From Cepaea nemoralis (lineage: Eukaryota; Mollusca; Gastropoda; Stylommatophora; Helicidae): a stretch of 64,000 nt of DNA. Each line of letters starts with the position of its first letter. The stretch's first letter is position 1. Below, in pieces: positions 33,661 to 45,794 of the stretch. The stretch is from the NCBI GenBank assembly GCA_014155875.1, contig JACEFZ010014499.1, positions 1-64,000 on the forward strand, read 5' to 3'. A program made the translations under genes and the position numbers. Under the pieces are notes generated by a model. The model searched no databases. It saw only the letters and a program-made list of their open reading frames with translations, and was not told the DNA's origin.

Positions 33661-34850
33661 TTATATATATATGAATGTATTTCTTTTATTCACACATGTG
33701 TCACAACTGATTCTGTGCCATCCGCCACTTGGTTGACAATTAGTTTCATCTTTTGGGCCCCTTCGCAACTTTATTGACACGATCTTGGCAGTTCGTTTGT
33801 TTGTTTCTTTTGCGTACCTTCCTTAATTTTAATGTCCCGAAAATGACGTTTTACGCCGGAAGAAGGATATTCGCTTGGAAACAGCCCACGAGACACTGAG
33901 CATATCTAAATTTTGTGCATAAATTCTTAGTTAAGGTTGTGGTTACTTTTCTGATTTTAGGAATGGCAACGGCCTTGATTTTTGGGTTCGCATATTTTAC
34001 ATTAGATAATAGTTTTAAACAATGTTAGATTATAGTTATTCTGATTTAAAGGACTTTGTGAAAGTTTCTAAACTGATAGCACGTGTTAAAAATGTGGTTA
34101 TTCTGTTAAAATGAGTTATTTATAAATGAAAACAAAACTAACCGGCTAACCGTGAAAGTTTGTCATCATGCCAAATTAACTAATGGGCCATGCTTGTCCC
34201 CCTAAAGTTTGCTTTGCCTATCACAAAGTATTTAAGGGGTGTTTAAATAATTAAATTTAAAAGAATAATAATTATAACTAAGTAAAAAATAGTGAAACAT
34301 ATTGTTTCTCAGTAGAAAACGGTCAAAACCTGCCTCGTGATTTTCTGACATTTTCCATTTTATGTGACAATAACGTGCTTCAAATATGATGTTTTAATTG
34401 TGCTTTTAATTGTGTTATGGAGCAGTTCTAGTGATATTGGTATAGAAAAGTGGTGTATTTATAATTATTCAGTAAATTTCATTGGATTATCACGGCGATT
34501 GAGCAATAGCGCCCTGGTAAGTGGAAAGTTCACGTAATTGCCGCCTCTGTCTTCAATTTCATTTTTGAAACATTTGCTAACATTATTATTATATTTCTAT
34601 TATATTGCGTTCCCTGTGCAATGTCCTTTAATTTGATACATAATACAATATATCTGCTGCCATTTTAACAATGTTTAGATCATTATTATGACACACCACT
34701 ACTTCCAATTTTCTGCCATCAATGTCTGCTTGGGCAAAACCCACTTTTGTTTGGCTACTGAATCAGTTAACACTAACAAACAGCAACTCTATGTGATATA
34801 CACAAACAAAAGAAATACACACTGCTTTGTATGAAAGAAATGGTTTGACA
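33661..34850. other. AT-rich stretch without recognised repeat or gene
   Basis: The only kilobase here with no internal homologue in the window. No long frame on either strand. A good 5' splice-site-like CTGGTAAGTGG lies at 34514-34524, and a pyrimidine-rich run ending in TTTTAG precedes AATGGCAACGG near 33958; both are weak, isolated signals. It could be intron or unique intergenic DNA. Confidence 0.4.
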
Positions 34851-35990
34851 AAATCACGGAAGTGAATCCCCTACCCCGTGGGGGAAGAAAGGGAATCCCA
34901 ACATTGGATCATTGGGGGAAAGTACTGAAAAACAGATGGTGCTCCCAGGTTGAAGCACTTCCATTGCACTTTGGTTGGGTTGACGCCTGCGATCACCCCA
35001 AATGTGGGTGTCTGGAGTGCGTAATTTTCTCGTAAGGGCGACTGCGTTCGCGCTATCTCCTCCAAATAAATTGAGATTTCTATTGAGATTTTCAGAACAT
35101 TTACAACTTCTATATATGTTTAGGTTTAGCCTAATGTGTGCTCGATAATGCGGCACTACAATAATCGTGTTTATTCTGCTATTGACAAATGTATCACCTT
35201 CATGTGCAATGCTAATACACTTAGGCGGTCTTGGTTCGCCATCTCACACTGTCGCCAGTCTATGGCCGGGTCTCTGTTTCTGTCTCCATTATGCTAAGCC
35301 AGCCGGTCTTCCTGGTGGAGGGATTAAGGACGTTGTTCGTAATCCCGTATACTCGAAACACAGTTGCGCGAGATTCGGCAGCGGATCGCGTCGCGTTGGT
35401 TACTTACGGAGGGTATGTGAGCCGATCGATCAGAAAGCAATGGCAAACTACTGAACGTAAAACTTGCCAAGGCATCAACAGCAGCTGAACATTGCTGGTG
35501 TTGACTGCAATGTCCTGTAAAGGATATGCGAAAAAAAAATGCTAAGCCATCCTGGCATGTATCTCTTCGTTTCCACATCCTCTTTTTCCCGTTAAGTTTC
35601 CTAGTGGTCACTAAGTTTTCAAGTTTATGTCTCATCCTACCGGGATTTTTAAACAAAACTGGACTGTTTGCGTGCTTTTTTAATATCCAATTTACGTTTT
35701 TTCATTTGTTCCGTGGAAGAACTTTCCCATTCGTTTTTCTACCCATCCATGGCATTCTTTGCATTATCCTCAGAAATCTCATTTCTACTGCCATTAGATG
35801 TTTCCTAGCTTGTCTGCCGTAAAACTGTAGAAATGTAAACAATATAACATAACACGAGGTAGTGCAGTTTGACAGAACACAATGGCGGAAAACAAAGGAC
35901 GTTGCGACGATTAGCCTTCACCAGCCAAGTACGACCAGGGAGGCCAGACCCATTGTAAAATTCCGCCCCACTGCAGATTTCATGTAGCTG
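34851..35990 (-). repeat. RA distal part and LE LINE 3' end, inverted, with SINE
   Basis: 34855-35225 is the reverse complement of 14330-14690; 35540-35700 and 35700-35985 are the reverse complement of 14160-14280 and 13890-14110, with LINE carboxy codons on minus (RHKLENLVTTRKL). Between them, about 35325-35540, a plus-strand SINE copy is inserted. Confidence 0.6.
35325..35540 (+). mobile_element. SINE copy with the GCAATGGCAAACTACTGA core
   Basis: Shares GTAATCCCGTATACTC, AAAGCAATGGCAAACTACTG and GTTGACTGCAATGTCCTGTA with the SINEs at 58056-58285 and 61545-61775, and ends in an A run near 35530. The tRNA-like head is missing or degraded. Confidence 0.65.
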
Positions 35991-36272
35991 TCAGTATGCG
36001 ACAGCGACCACCCCGGGACAACGGCTTTGACAGGCCGGCAAAACCAGGCCAGGTTAACCGATTCGGCATCAAACCAATCGGTGAACTAGGGTTTGCCTAC
36101 CCGGCATGTGAAGACAGGTTTCGGCAGACTGGTTCAACGGGCAAGACAGCGTTTATCTGCAAACCGTTGTGGAACGTAATGAGCACAGCAAGGCACGTAC
36201 ATCGTCCTTGTCATCCACTGCACCTGTACTTGTCTCCAGTCGTCTTGACTTGTCTTGCCACTGGATTCAAAT

Positions 36273-36370
<98 letters not shown>

Positions 36371-36840
36371 GACGAATTGCGCAACTCTTCCTCACTCTAA
36401 TCCAATTCATCACGCATCATTATTCATCCAACTTCATTTATCACCTACAAACTACAGTGGCGATGTGCGAGTGGATAAGCGGCAGGCGTGGGTAAGCTGG
36501 CAGCCGTTGTCGCAGACCTGCAGACAGGCGGCTCAGGCCATATAGTCGTTTCCAACTGACCGGAGGAGCAGTGGGATTCGGCAGCCCCCTGAGCGACTGA
36601 GCAGTCTCTATAGGAAAGCACTGCTCACCTTCATAGCACCAGGGTGTAGCTAGAAAAGATGCCCTAAACATTGTCTGCTCCATTATTACCTAACTAGCCA
36701 GCCGTGGTTTGAGGGTACCTTATAACTGCGGTCGACATAAAACCAAAGTAAAAACAGATAAAGCAAAAGAAACGTAGCCATACTCCCTTAACTATCGGGA
36801 CTTGGAATGTACGCAGAAGATAGGGAAGGCGAGTCGGGTC
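35991..36840 (+). mobile_element. LE-type LINE 5' region with (GA)n
   Basis: 35991-36275 matches 22160-22450. (GA)n at 36280-36368. 36370-36775 is unique, then GGGACTTGGAATGTACGCAG (36799-36818) encodes a GTWNVR block, the usual amino start of a LINE endonuclease. The copy is cut by a SINE fragment just after. It is therefore read as untranslated leader plus the first endonuclease codons. Confidence 0.5.
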
Positions 36841-36934
36841 CAAAGACGCGTTTTTATTTTTTGTTGCGTGTCCCATACGGGACGTTGCAGTCAACACCAG
36901 CATTTGTCAGCTGCTGTTGATGTACTAGGCAATC
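36841..36934 (-). mobile_element. SINE fragment
   Basis: The reverse complement of the SINE 3' part (GACGTTGCAGTCAACACCAGC on plus corresponds to the GTTGACTGCAATGTC block at 35500), with a T-rich run at its left edge matching an A-rich tail. Confidence 0.55.
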
Positions 36935-38304
36935 CCTAAACAACCATATTGTGAACACAGACTTGCCGGCAGTAAGAATGGATGGGAGCATTTTGAGTAG
37001 AACCCAGTCAATGACATATCTTGGCGTGAGGCTTGATTGTAGCCTGTCCTTCAGAGATCATGTCGATTATGTCATAACGAAAGCTCGAAAAGGTTTGTCA
37101 GCAATGAGAGTCATGGCGACTGCCAATATCGAGCAAAGACTGCTAATACTTCTGTTCCAAGGACTGGTGCTTTCACGCATCGAGTATGCCCTGGCCATCC
37201 TCACTGTCAGCCCTACACAGATTGGAAGACTTGAAAAGGTACAAAACGAAGCCATGCGCATCATTTTGGGCTGCACGAGAGACACCAGCTGTGTAGCAAT
37301 GAGATACCTCCTTGACTTCCCGACAATGGAACACAGGATCAAGATCTGGAGAGCTCGTGCATACCTAAAAATAAGTGCAGATGAGCAGCACCCTCTGCAT
37401 GACGCTATATTCAGAGAAAAGGGTAACAGGCTAAAGATGGGCAAATCATGGATGGGTCGGGTGGAAGATGTCGTCAGACAGGTCTGCAGTCTTACCAATA
37501 TCAACCACGGCAAGGAATGGGTGCCGGTGCCTCCAGTTTTAAGTGCACTTTCTCCTGCATTATCACACTCGACAGACGGTGCAGAGAGCAGAACCCTGCC
37601 GCTGTCAACGCAGAGGTCAACGCGCTAATCTGTGAACACTCAGATAGCCCCGAAGTGCTCATCTATACAGATGGATCTGTTGTAAAGCAGCAGAGCAGAG
37701 ATGTGCGTGGACATTTACAGCCCGTTCAGCGGGCCGAACCGTTCAAGAATCCAGTGGTGCCCACTCTATGACCACGAGCAGCATGACGATGGAGGTGATG
37801 GCAGTTACACAGGCTTTCATATGGCTGAATCACAGCATTATACCAACGTGTGTACTAAGTGATTTAATTAGCATGATTCAGAAGGTCGAAGCTGGATCTG
37901 TACTTAGGCAGTGGACTGAGTCGCTGCGGAACTCTGTTGTCCGTAAAGTCACCTTCATCTTCGTCCCGGGACATGCGGAAGTCGAGGGAAATGAACGAGC
38001 TGATAAACTGGCTGGCTCTGCATCCCCTGTAGATGGCCAACCCATGGATCGTGCCGATGTTATTTATTAACGTCCTTAAAGATATGGCAAGAACAGAGGA
38101 CTTTGACTTCACTGAATCCACATCGCTGTCAAGGATGAAAGACTTGGGAATAAGAATCGGCACTGCCAGACGCGAGAGGTACATCGGAAAAACGAGGTGC
38201 CTCGTCAACCAACACAGAACTGGCACTATTAGCCACCGGACGCTGATGCATATCCTGGGGGGGGGGGGGGATCTGAGCACCTATGGACCTATCCGGAGTG
38301 AGTG

Positions 38305-38308
<4 letters not shown>
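36935..38308 (+). pseudogene. Diverged LN-type LINE, RT carboxy part and RNase H
   Basis: A relative of the LN element covering the RT connection domain onward: MTYLGVRLDCSLSFRDH (about 37010), RIEYALAILTVS (37175), IILGCTRDTS (37260), SWMGRVEDVVRQVCSL (37446). It then shifts frame to RNase H: IYTDGSV (about 37662), TTSSMTMEVMAV (37769), FIFVPGHAEVEGNERADKLAG (37950). The active-site residues remain but frames change near 37500, 37720 and 38060 and a G run occurs at 38258-38269. The tail is the (TGAT)n at 38309. The palm with YADD is missing upstream. Confidence 0.8.
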
Positions 38309-38340
<32 letters not shown>

Positions 38341-38341
38341 T
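38309..38341. repeat. (TTGA)n shared by two convergent LINEs
   Basis: About eight TTGA units. To the left it is the 3' tail of a plus-strand LINE; to the right it is, read on minus, the TCAA tail of the next LINE. Confidence 0.8.
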
Positions 38342-40080
38342 AGGAACCGACATCACAACATTCGGGGCATTCCCATAAGCGCTCTGTCGCCATCATCAGC
38401 AGCCAGCGAAGAGTACCAACACTAATAGTACCAGTAGCAATCTGATTATATGTTCTTCTCGCCTTTCCTCTGAGCGTTGATCGTCGGCCAGATCCCCTCG
38501 TCACCCCTCGCTGTCGCATTCTTTCCAGACCATGGTGATCCATTTGCTCCTCCGAGGTGTACACATGCTCCCACAAGGTCGCAACCACATCTGCTTTGTC
38601 ATGCATCAATACTCCACCAAGTTTTGCCGAGCCAGCCAATCTATCCGCATGTTCATTCCCCAGCACACCAGCATGCCCCGGAAAAAAGATCCAGACGATG
38701 CTTGTTACCCGTGTGACTACCGAAGCGAAGCAAGCCACTCTGCACGAAGCTTGCCTGTCTTTACCCTACTCAGCATGCTTTCTGAGTCAGTTACAATCAC
38801 GATGTGTGTGTGTAACGTATTCTCCATCCAGCGGAAAGCTGCACTGACCGCCTCCACCTCCATTCTTAAGCTAGATGTTGTGGTATCATATCCCAGGTTC
38901 TCCTGCACCAAACGTCGACTATTGGCTTTTGCTAAGAACCCCCAGGCACTTCTCCTACCTCTCAACACCGACCCATCTGTGTAGATAATCACATCACCTG
39001 AACGAGAATTATACTGAATTAGTTGCTGTAATTCCACTTCCGTGGCCCCTGATGGCCACTCCCTGCACTCCCGGCTCAATGTGATTATAACTCTGCACAA
39101 GTCTGACTGCTCCGCTGACACTCTGTCCCACTCTTCTCCCCTCCTAATGTTCTCCAAGGGGCACACCTGCCTGATCGTATCCTCCGCCTGAGCCATCCAT
39201 GATTTCCCTCTTATCAGTCGCTGACCCTTAACGGCGTCCAGCGCCTCATGCAACGGGTGATCTGTGTCTGCAGCTACTCTGAGGTATGCCTTCGCCTGCA
39301 TCACCTTGAGCCTACCTGCAACAGACGGCAAACCAAGGATGTAACGCATACACACAACTGGGGTGTCTCTGGTGCATCCAAGAATGACTCGCATCGCTTC
39401 GTTCTGTATGCGCTCTAATTTCACAAGCTGACTTTTTGAGACAGTGAGCAGTCCTAGTCCATAATCAATCACTGAGAGGATCAAGTGCTGGTATAGTGTG
39501 AAAAGCATTCTCTGCTCTGTGTCCATTGCAGCCATAGTTTTAAGTGCATTGAGTCCCTTTTGAGACCTTGTCACAACCGTCTCCACATGGTCCTTGAAGG
39601 ACAGGCTCCTGTCAAATGTGATTCCCAGATACTTCAGTTTGTTCTCTCTGTTGACGCTTCTACCATCTATCGTGAGGCTTGGGACATCAGCTCTCACAAA
39701 CCTGTTGTCCACAGAGCTCTACAAAACAGCTGCCTTTTCTGGGTGGATGACAGCACTCATTTCAGTGCACCAGTCAATCACATTGTCTACTGTTGCCTGT
39801 AGCTTCTGGGCTGTTTACTCCCTATCTATCCCCTGCCTATATGCAAGAATATCATCTGCAAATGTTAGTATCCTTCCAACCCCTGGTGCTTCTTGGTTTG
39901 CAATCTTGCTCGTATACACATTAAAGAGCACCGGTGAGATTGCTGATCCCTGTGGCAGTCGCGGGGTTAAAATATGTGGCTCTGAGGTCCATGCACCCAG
40001 ATGGAGAGCAACCCGACGAGAGTGCAGGACGGCTGCTATCCAGTTCACCAACCAGGGATTGACCCCCTTCTCCATCAGTA
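38342..40080 (-). pseudogene. Second RNase H LINE family, RT carboxy half, RNase H and Cys-rich end
   Basis: Minus-strand relative of the I/Nimb-type pol, distinct from LN. From the 5' side: WIAAVLHSRRVALHLG and LPQGSAISPVLFNVYT (about 39925-40030), FADDILAYRQG (39835), a frame change near 39815, YLGITFDRSLSFKDH (39590), ILGCTRDTPVV (39350), then RNase H with IYTDGSV (38975), SLRMEVEAV (38865) and VTDSESM (38795). A shift near 38715 precedes FPGHAGVLGNEHADRLAG (38660), and the end has WECPECC just before the stop. Catalytic residues are intact, but two frameshifts disable it. The 5' part is lost at about 40080. Confidence 0.85.
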
Positions 40081-40867
40081 CGGTCAGAGAAGGGGGTCAA
40101 TGAAGATACACCAACTGATAACTGATAACTGAACTGAATTGATACGTTCAGTAGTTTGCCACTGAACGACCGGCTCCCTTAACAGCAATGCCATACAGCA
40201 GTGGGAAAAAGCACACCTTACAGAGAACCAAAGGATAAATGCAAAGCGAACTGCAGTGGACAGTGCAGTGGACAGTGCACGACCACTAGGACGTCACGAC
40301 CACGTTCACGGGACAACGAAACCTTGACAACGGGATACGTTGTGTGACTTCCAAACGGAACGGACGTAGTTGTGTTTTCTAAGGATGACGTGTTCTGGTT
40401 AGGAGATGGATTGAAGGCTGGCAGCGGATTTATTACAAGCTACGAATATCTGACAACAGTTATTGGAAAACGCCATGGATAAATGAACGACCGGCAACCT
40501 CTAGACAAATAGATTCGGCGAAAGATAACACCAAGGACAAATTGATTCGACAAAGGAAAATGGACAGATTATTGTGGAGAAGGTAACGGTAGGACAGAGG
40601 ACAATGCAGACGGTCAGTAAGTACCCATAGTAAATTAGGCCGCTCCCCGAATATCTCGGGACACTAATTCGAGTACTCACCTATGTGCATAATCTGTTGA
40701 CACCAGAATAAATTCCACGTTTACTTCGATCCAAACTGTGTCGAGAATTTGTTTCTAAAGTTATCATTATTGCCAAGTGTTTAATGAGCCACCGGTTCTG
40801 TACCGTAAGTCCAGTGAAGTGAGATTTTCCCATGGCATGGCTTTAAATTAAGAGTACTCACGATATG
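40081..40867. other. Unassigned stretch between LINE and TG array
   Basis: 40141-40170 has the inverse of the SINE core (CGTTCAGTAGTTTGCCACTG). The remainder has no long frame. AATAAATTCCACG near 40710 followed by about 100 bp could be the 3' part of an LTR, but no second copy or duplication was found. Confidence 0.35.
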
Positions 40868-41327
40868 GCATGTGTGTGTATGTGTGTGTGTATATGTATG
40901 TGTGTTTGTGTGTGTGTATGTATGTGTGCGTATGTGTGTGTATGTGTGTGTATATGTGTGTATGTATGTGTGTATATGTGTGTATGCATGTGTGTGTATG
41001 TGTGTGTATGTGTGTATGTGTGAGTGTATGTGTGAGTATGTGTATGTATGTGTGTGTGTTTGTATGTATGTGTGTATGTTTATATATGTATGTATGTGTA
41101 TGTATTCGTGTGTATGTATGTGTTTGTATGTATGTGTGTATGTATATGAGTGTGTATGTGTGTGTATGTGTGTGTATGTTGTGTGTATGTGTGTGCATGT
41201 GTGTATATGTGTGTCTATGTGTGTATGTATGTGTGTGTACATGTGTGTGTATGTATGTGTGTATGTGTGTGTATGTGTGAGTATGTGTATATGTGTGTGT
41301 ATGTATGTGTGTGTATGTGTGTACATG
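40868..41327. repeat. TG/TGTATG array, left part
   Basis: Imperfect TGTGTATG repeats continuing at 42048. The LN fragment between is a later insertion. Confidence 0.9.
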
Positions 41328-42047
41328 TTAGTTAGTTAGTTAGTTAGTCGACAGATCATCCTCATTGCACATCGAACCATACAGTCCATAAGTGCTCGGA
41401 TCCCCTCCTCAGCAAATCCCGCAACGTGTAGCGGCTAACGACGCCAGTTCTGTGTTGGTTTATAAATCTTCTTTGGCTTCCTGCGTAGTGTTCTTGTTTG
41501 GCCACCCCTCTTTTAATTTGCTGCTCTCGCAGTCTGACCATTGTTGTAGATTCACAGTCATCACTTGGTTCTCGCAAAAGTCTTACTTCTCGTAGAGCAT
41601 TCAGAATGTCGGCCTGGTCCATGGCGCGTCCGCCCTCCACAGTAGCCTCACCTGCGAGCTTGTCAGCCCGCTCATTTCCTTGTACTCCCGCATGCCCTGG
41701 CACGAAGATGAAACTAATCTTTGCCAGTCGAGACCGCTCCAAAGGCAGCAACCATTCTCTTCGGATCGATCCCTCCTCTATCCTCTTGATCATGTTCATT
41801 GAGTCGCTAAGGAAACAAGCCCTAGTGAATGTCTGTGTCTCGAGCCATGTTATTGCTTTACTTACTGCCATGACTTCCATGGTCAGGCTACTTGTGGTTT
41901 CAGTGAAAGCACCAGAGTCCTCCTTCACAATTCTCCCTCCGGCCCGAGCTGTAAAGGCCCATGAGCTTCTCACATGTCGGACGACCGACCCATCTGTGTA
42001 GATGACCGCGTCACCGTCCTAGCGAATTCTCGAAAATCGATTTTCGA
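41328..42047 (-). mobile_element. LN LINE, 720-bp 5'-truncated copy
   Basis: Begins with the (CTAA)n tail and is very similar to 23246-23940 (scattered single-base differences). It encodes the RNase H carboxy part with SLTMEVM, SDSMNM and PGHAGVQGNERAD, open to the truncation. Target duplication GTGTGTACATG at 41317-41327 and 42048-42058. The 5' junction forms a 20-bp palindrome CTCGAAAATCGATTTTCGAG (42029-42048), half of it element sequence and half added. Confidence 0.85.
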
Positions 42048-43900
42048 GTGTGTACATGTGCGTGTATGTGTGTGTATGTGTGTGTATGTGTGTCTATTTG
42101 TGTACATGTGTGTGTATGTGTGTGAATGTGTGTGTATGTATGTGTGTATGTGTGTGTATGTGTGTGTGTATATGTATGTGTGTGTATGTGTGTATGTATT
42201 TGTGCGTATATGTTTGTATGTGTGTGTATATGTGTGTATGCATGTGTGTATATACGTGTGTATGTATGTGTGTATGCATGTGTATATGTGTGTTAATGTA
42301 TTTGTGTGTAAATATGTGTGTATGTGTGTATGTCTGTGTGTGTATGTCTGCGTGTGTATATGTATGTGTGTATGTGTGTATGTATATGAGTGTATATGTA
42401 TGTGTGTATATGTGTGTATATGTATGTGTGTACGTGTGTGTATGTATGTGTCTATGTGTGTATGTCTGTGTGCGTGTGTGTGTGTGTCTGTGTGTATGTC
42501 TGTGTGTATGTCTGTGTGTATGTCTGTGTGTATGCCTGTGTGTATATGCATGTGTGTATGTGTGTGTATGTGTGTATGTATGTGTGTGTATGTGTGTATG
42601 CATGTGTGTATGTGTGTGTTTGTGCATATGTGTGTATGTATGTGTATGTATACGTGTGTGTATGTATGTGTGTCTGTGTGTATATGTATGTATGTATGTA
42701 TGTCTGTGTGTATATGTATGTGTGTATATGTGTGTATATGTGTGTATATGTGTGTATGTATGTGTGTGTATGTGTGCGTGTGTATGTGTGCGTGTGTATG
42801 TGTGTGTATATGTATGTGTGCGTATGTGTGTGTGAATATGTATGTATGTGCATGTTTTTGTGTATATGTATGTCTGTGTATGTGTGTGTATGTGTATGTA
42901 TGTGTATATGTGATTATGTGTATGTGTGTGTGTTTGTATGTGTGAGTATGTGTATGTGAATGTATGTGTATATGTATGTGTGTATGTGTGTGTATGTCTG
43001 TGTGTATTTGTATATATGTGTATGTGTGTATATGTATGTGTGTGTATGTGTGTGTATATGTAAGTGTGTGTGTATGTGTATGTGTGTGTATGTGTGTATG
43101 TATGTGTGTATGTGTGTATGTATGTGTGTATGTGTGCGTATGTGTGTATGTGTGTATGTGTGTATATGTAAGTGTGTGTGTGTATGTGTATGTGTGTATG
43201 TGTGTATGTATGTGTGTGTATGTGTGTGTATGTGTTTGTATGTATGTGTGTATGTGTGCGTATATGTGTGTATTTATGTGTGTGTTTATGTGTGTGTATG
43301 TATGTGTGTATATATGTGTGTATGTGTCTGTATGTGTGTGTATGTATGTGTGTATGTGTGTGTATGTGTGTAAGTGTGTGTGTATGTGTGAGTATGTGTA
43401 TGTGTGTGTGTGTGTGTTTGTATGTATGTGTGTATTTTTATATATGCATGTATGTGTGTGTATTCGTGTGTATGTATATGCTTGTATGTATGTGTGTATG
43501 TGTTTGTTTGTGTATGTGTGTATGTGTGTGTATGTATGTGTATGGTGTGTGTATGTGTGTATGTGTGTGTATATGTGTGTCTATGTGTGTGTATGTATGT
43601 GTGTGTATGTGTGTGTATGTATGTATGTATGTGTGTGTATGTGTGAGTATATGTATATGTGTGTATGTATGTGTGTACATGTGTGTGTGTATGTGTGTGT
43701 ATGTCTATGTGTGTACATGTGTGTATGTGTGTGTGTGTGTATGTATATGTGTGTATGTGTGTATGTGAGTATATGTATATGTGTGTATCTATGTGTGTGT
43801 ATGTGTGTACATGTGTGTATGTGTGTATGTGTGTACATGTGTGTATGTGTGTATATGTATATGTGTGTATGTGTGTGTATATATGTGTGTGTATGTGAAA
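42048..43900. repeat. TG/TGTATG array, right part, 1.85 kb
   Basis: Imperfect TGTGTATG, TGTATATG and TGTCTGTG repeats. Several frames on both strands are open (Cys/Val/Tyr and His/Thr/Ile repeats), all composition artefacts. Confidence 0.95.
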
Positions 43901-43904
43901 CATG

Positions 43905-44755
43905 TGAAAGTGTACAATTATACAATGATAGATTGATTAATTTGGCTGAAAGGGCATTTCTAGGACAAAATATCCAAGGAAAAGTGGAGAGAATATTGGT
44001 GGAAATACTTGTAAATGGGATATACACTGGCGGCTTCCCATTTAACCTTATGTGATAAAACCCTCTTAAATTAAAATTGGCCACCAATATTGCCATGACA
44101 GAAGAGAACTTAAGAAGAAGATATAAATTAAGGATTGGTAGAGAACCTGGTAGCAATATGGATATGGAGAGAAGAAGAACCAATGGACATTGGTCAGGCA
44201 AGAAACAGGTGGGGAAGAAATAGAATTAATAATATGCCGAATAGAATTGGAATTCATTCAGTAGTACAGAGTAATAATCAACCTGTACGTGGTAGGGGAG
44301 TTCCGATACATTTTCGGCATGGCGTAGACACAACAGTACCATGTGCTCCTTTAATCTGTTATATTTGTAATCAGGTCGGACATTTGGCTAAATTTCGTAG
44401 GAATCAAGCAATACGATCGAACTTTCGTAGGGCAGACAAAAGAGATAAATATAGAGATTCAATGGACGATGGTTGGAAGGGAAATGGAAGACCCACTTAC
44501 TGAATAAGACCCGCGGAAGTGGGAAGGTTATAGTGGTCCCCAGAGACCGTGAGAGAAATGAACGACCAATACAGGTAAGGACATATCAAAGATTCCAGCG
44601 TGAATACGACCGAGGTGATCACTCAAGAGTACATAATAATTGTATTAAGGACCCTAGTTCATGTGTGCTGGACATTGGAAAATATAAAATAAGAAGCATG
44701 ATCGACACATGCACAGAAGTAAGTGTAATAAAAGAAAGTATCGATAATTTGGCCG
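43905..44755 (+). pseudogene. LTR-retrotransposon gag-protease relic
   Basis: Low-quality remnant of a retroelement gag with nucleocapsid and protease start. Visible: a basic RRRTNGHW/RARNRWGRN-like stretch (44170-44230 in shifting frames), a zinc knuckle CYICNQVGHLAKFR (44357-44398) whose last cysteine is replaced by arginine, a basic region, then LDIGKYKIRSMIDTCTEVSVI (about 44670-44730), a retropepsin-like site with DTC where DTG is expected. Frames shift around 44130 and 44490. No LTR or downstream pol was found; right of 44755 a SINE begins. Ty3/gypsy-like by motif only. Confidence 0.65.
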
Positions 44756-44945
44756 TGTCCAGCGTGTGCCGCGTGGTTACACACCCGCTTCACACGCCAG
44801 TGATCCGGGGTTTGTTTCCGGGTCCGGTCAAGGATATGCACTACTGACGAGCTCTAACGAGAGCGAAACTCGAGTCTATTGCTTCCACATTGACGTGGAT
44901 AGGCCTTAGGTTCATACCAGAATACGATCAGCATTGCCAGTAGTA
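44756..44945 (+). mobile_element. tRNA-like SINE, probable
   Basis: GTGTGCCGCGTGGTTACACACC followed by ATCCGGGGTTTGTTTCCGGG resembles a tRNA head with a mutated B box; the body contains ACGAGCTCTAACGAGAGCGAA and CACATTGACGTGGATAGG. Single copy in this window, so the call rests on the head alone. Confidence 0.4.
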
Positions 44946-45344
44946 GGTTGTGCTCAATATTTAAATATGATAATATAACAATTATGGCACGGTGCATGAA
45001 CACATGCATTCCTTGCATATAGAAGGAAGGGGGCCCATCAATTTTTAAATATTTTTTATTAAAAACTTTCATATCGTACAAAACTGTATTTACTAGGTGC
45101 GTTGTGCGTGTTTACATTTGCGTATACAACATTGAAATTTATATACATTTATGGCATGGTGTAATTACCTACTTCTTGAGGATGATGGTGGGGTAGTCAT
45201 TTGCTCTCATGCAAACTAAAAACTTTCAATATAAATTCTTCCATATTCAAAGTATTCTAAATCACACGTTTAAATAAATTTAACAGTATCACTGAATGGA
45301 TAAATCAATAATCATTGCAACAAGCGTCCCAATTTACAAAATAC
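44946..45344 (+). repeat. Dispersed repeat, inverted partner at 33240
   Basis: Shares blocks with 33290-33650 in opposite direction. No coding sequence. Confidence 0.6.

Positions 45345-45436
<92 letters not shown>
45345..45436. repeat. (TG)n microsatellite at the RA seed site
   Basis: About 45 TG units with one GG and one GA interruption, followed immediately by RA sequence GAGTTTTCGTAACAAG, as at 31925. Confidence 0.9.
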
Positions 45437-45438
<2 letters not shown>

Positions 45439-45756
45439 TTTTCGTAACAAGTATTTGGCCTGTGCCGGTTCCGTCACGAAGAAGTTACGGAAGCAGGTTT
45501 TAATCTCACATACCCGCGTTCGAAACACAGCTGCGGGCGATTTGTCAGCAAACCGCCTTGGGTTGGTTTATTCACGAATTAGTATGGGTGCAATGGCAAA
45601 CTACTGAACATAAACTTGCAAAGCTATCACAAACACCAAAAAAAAAAATGCTTGGTTTGACTGCGATGTTCTGCAAAGGATATGCAACTAACTTTCTTTT
45701 ATGAAATTTGGCCTGTAAAACAGGCCAGACAAAAATTTCTTTCTAATTGCTTAAAG

Positions 45757-45794
<38 letters not shown>

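Noticed and set aside
40141..40867. Solo LTR
   Set aside because: A possible polyadenylation signal is present but no defined ends or target duplication were found.
40868..43900. Many Cys/Val/Tyr and His/Thr frames
   Set aside because: TGTGTATG array; low-complexity in every frame.
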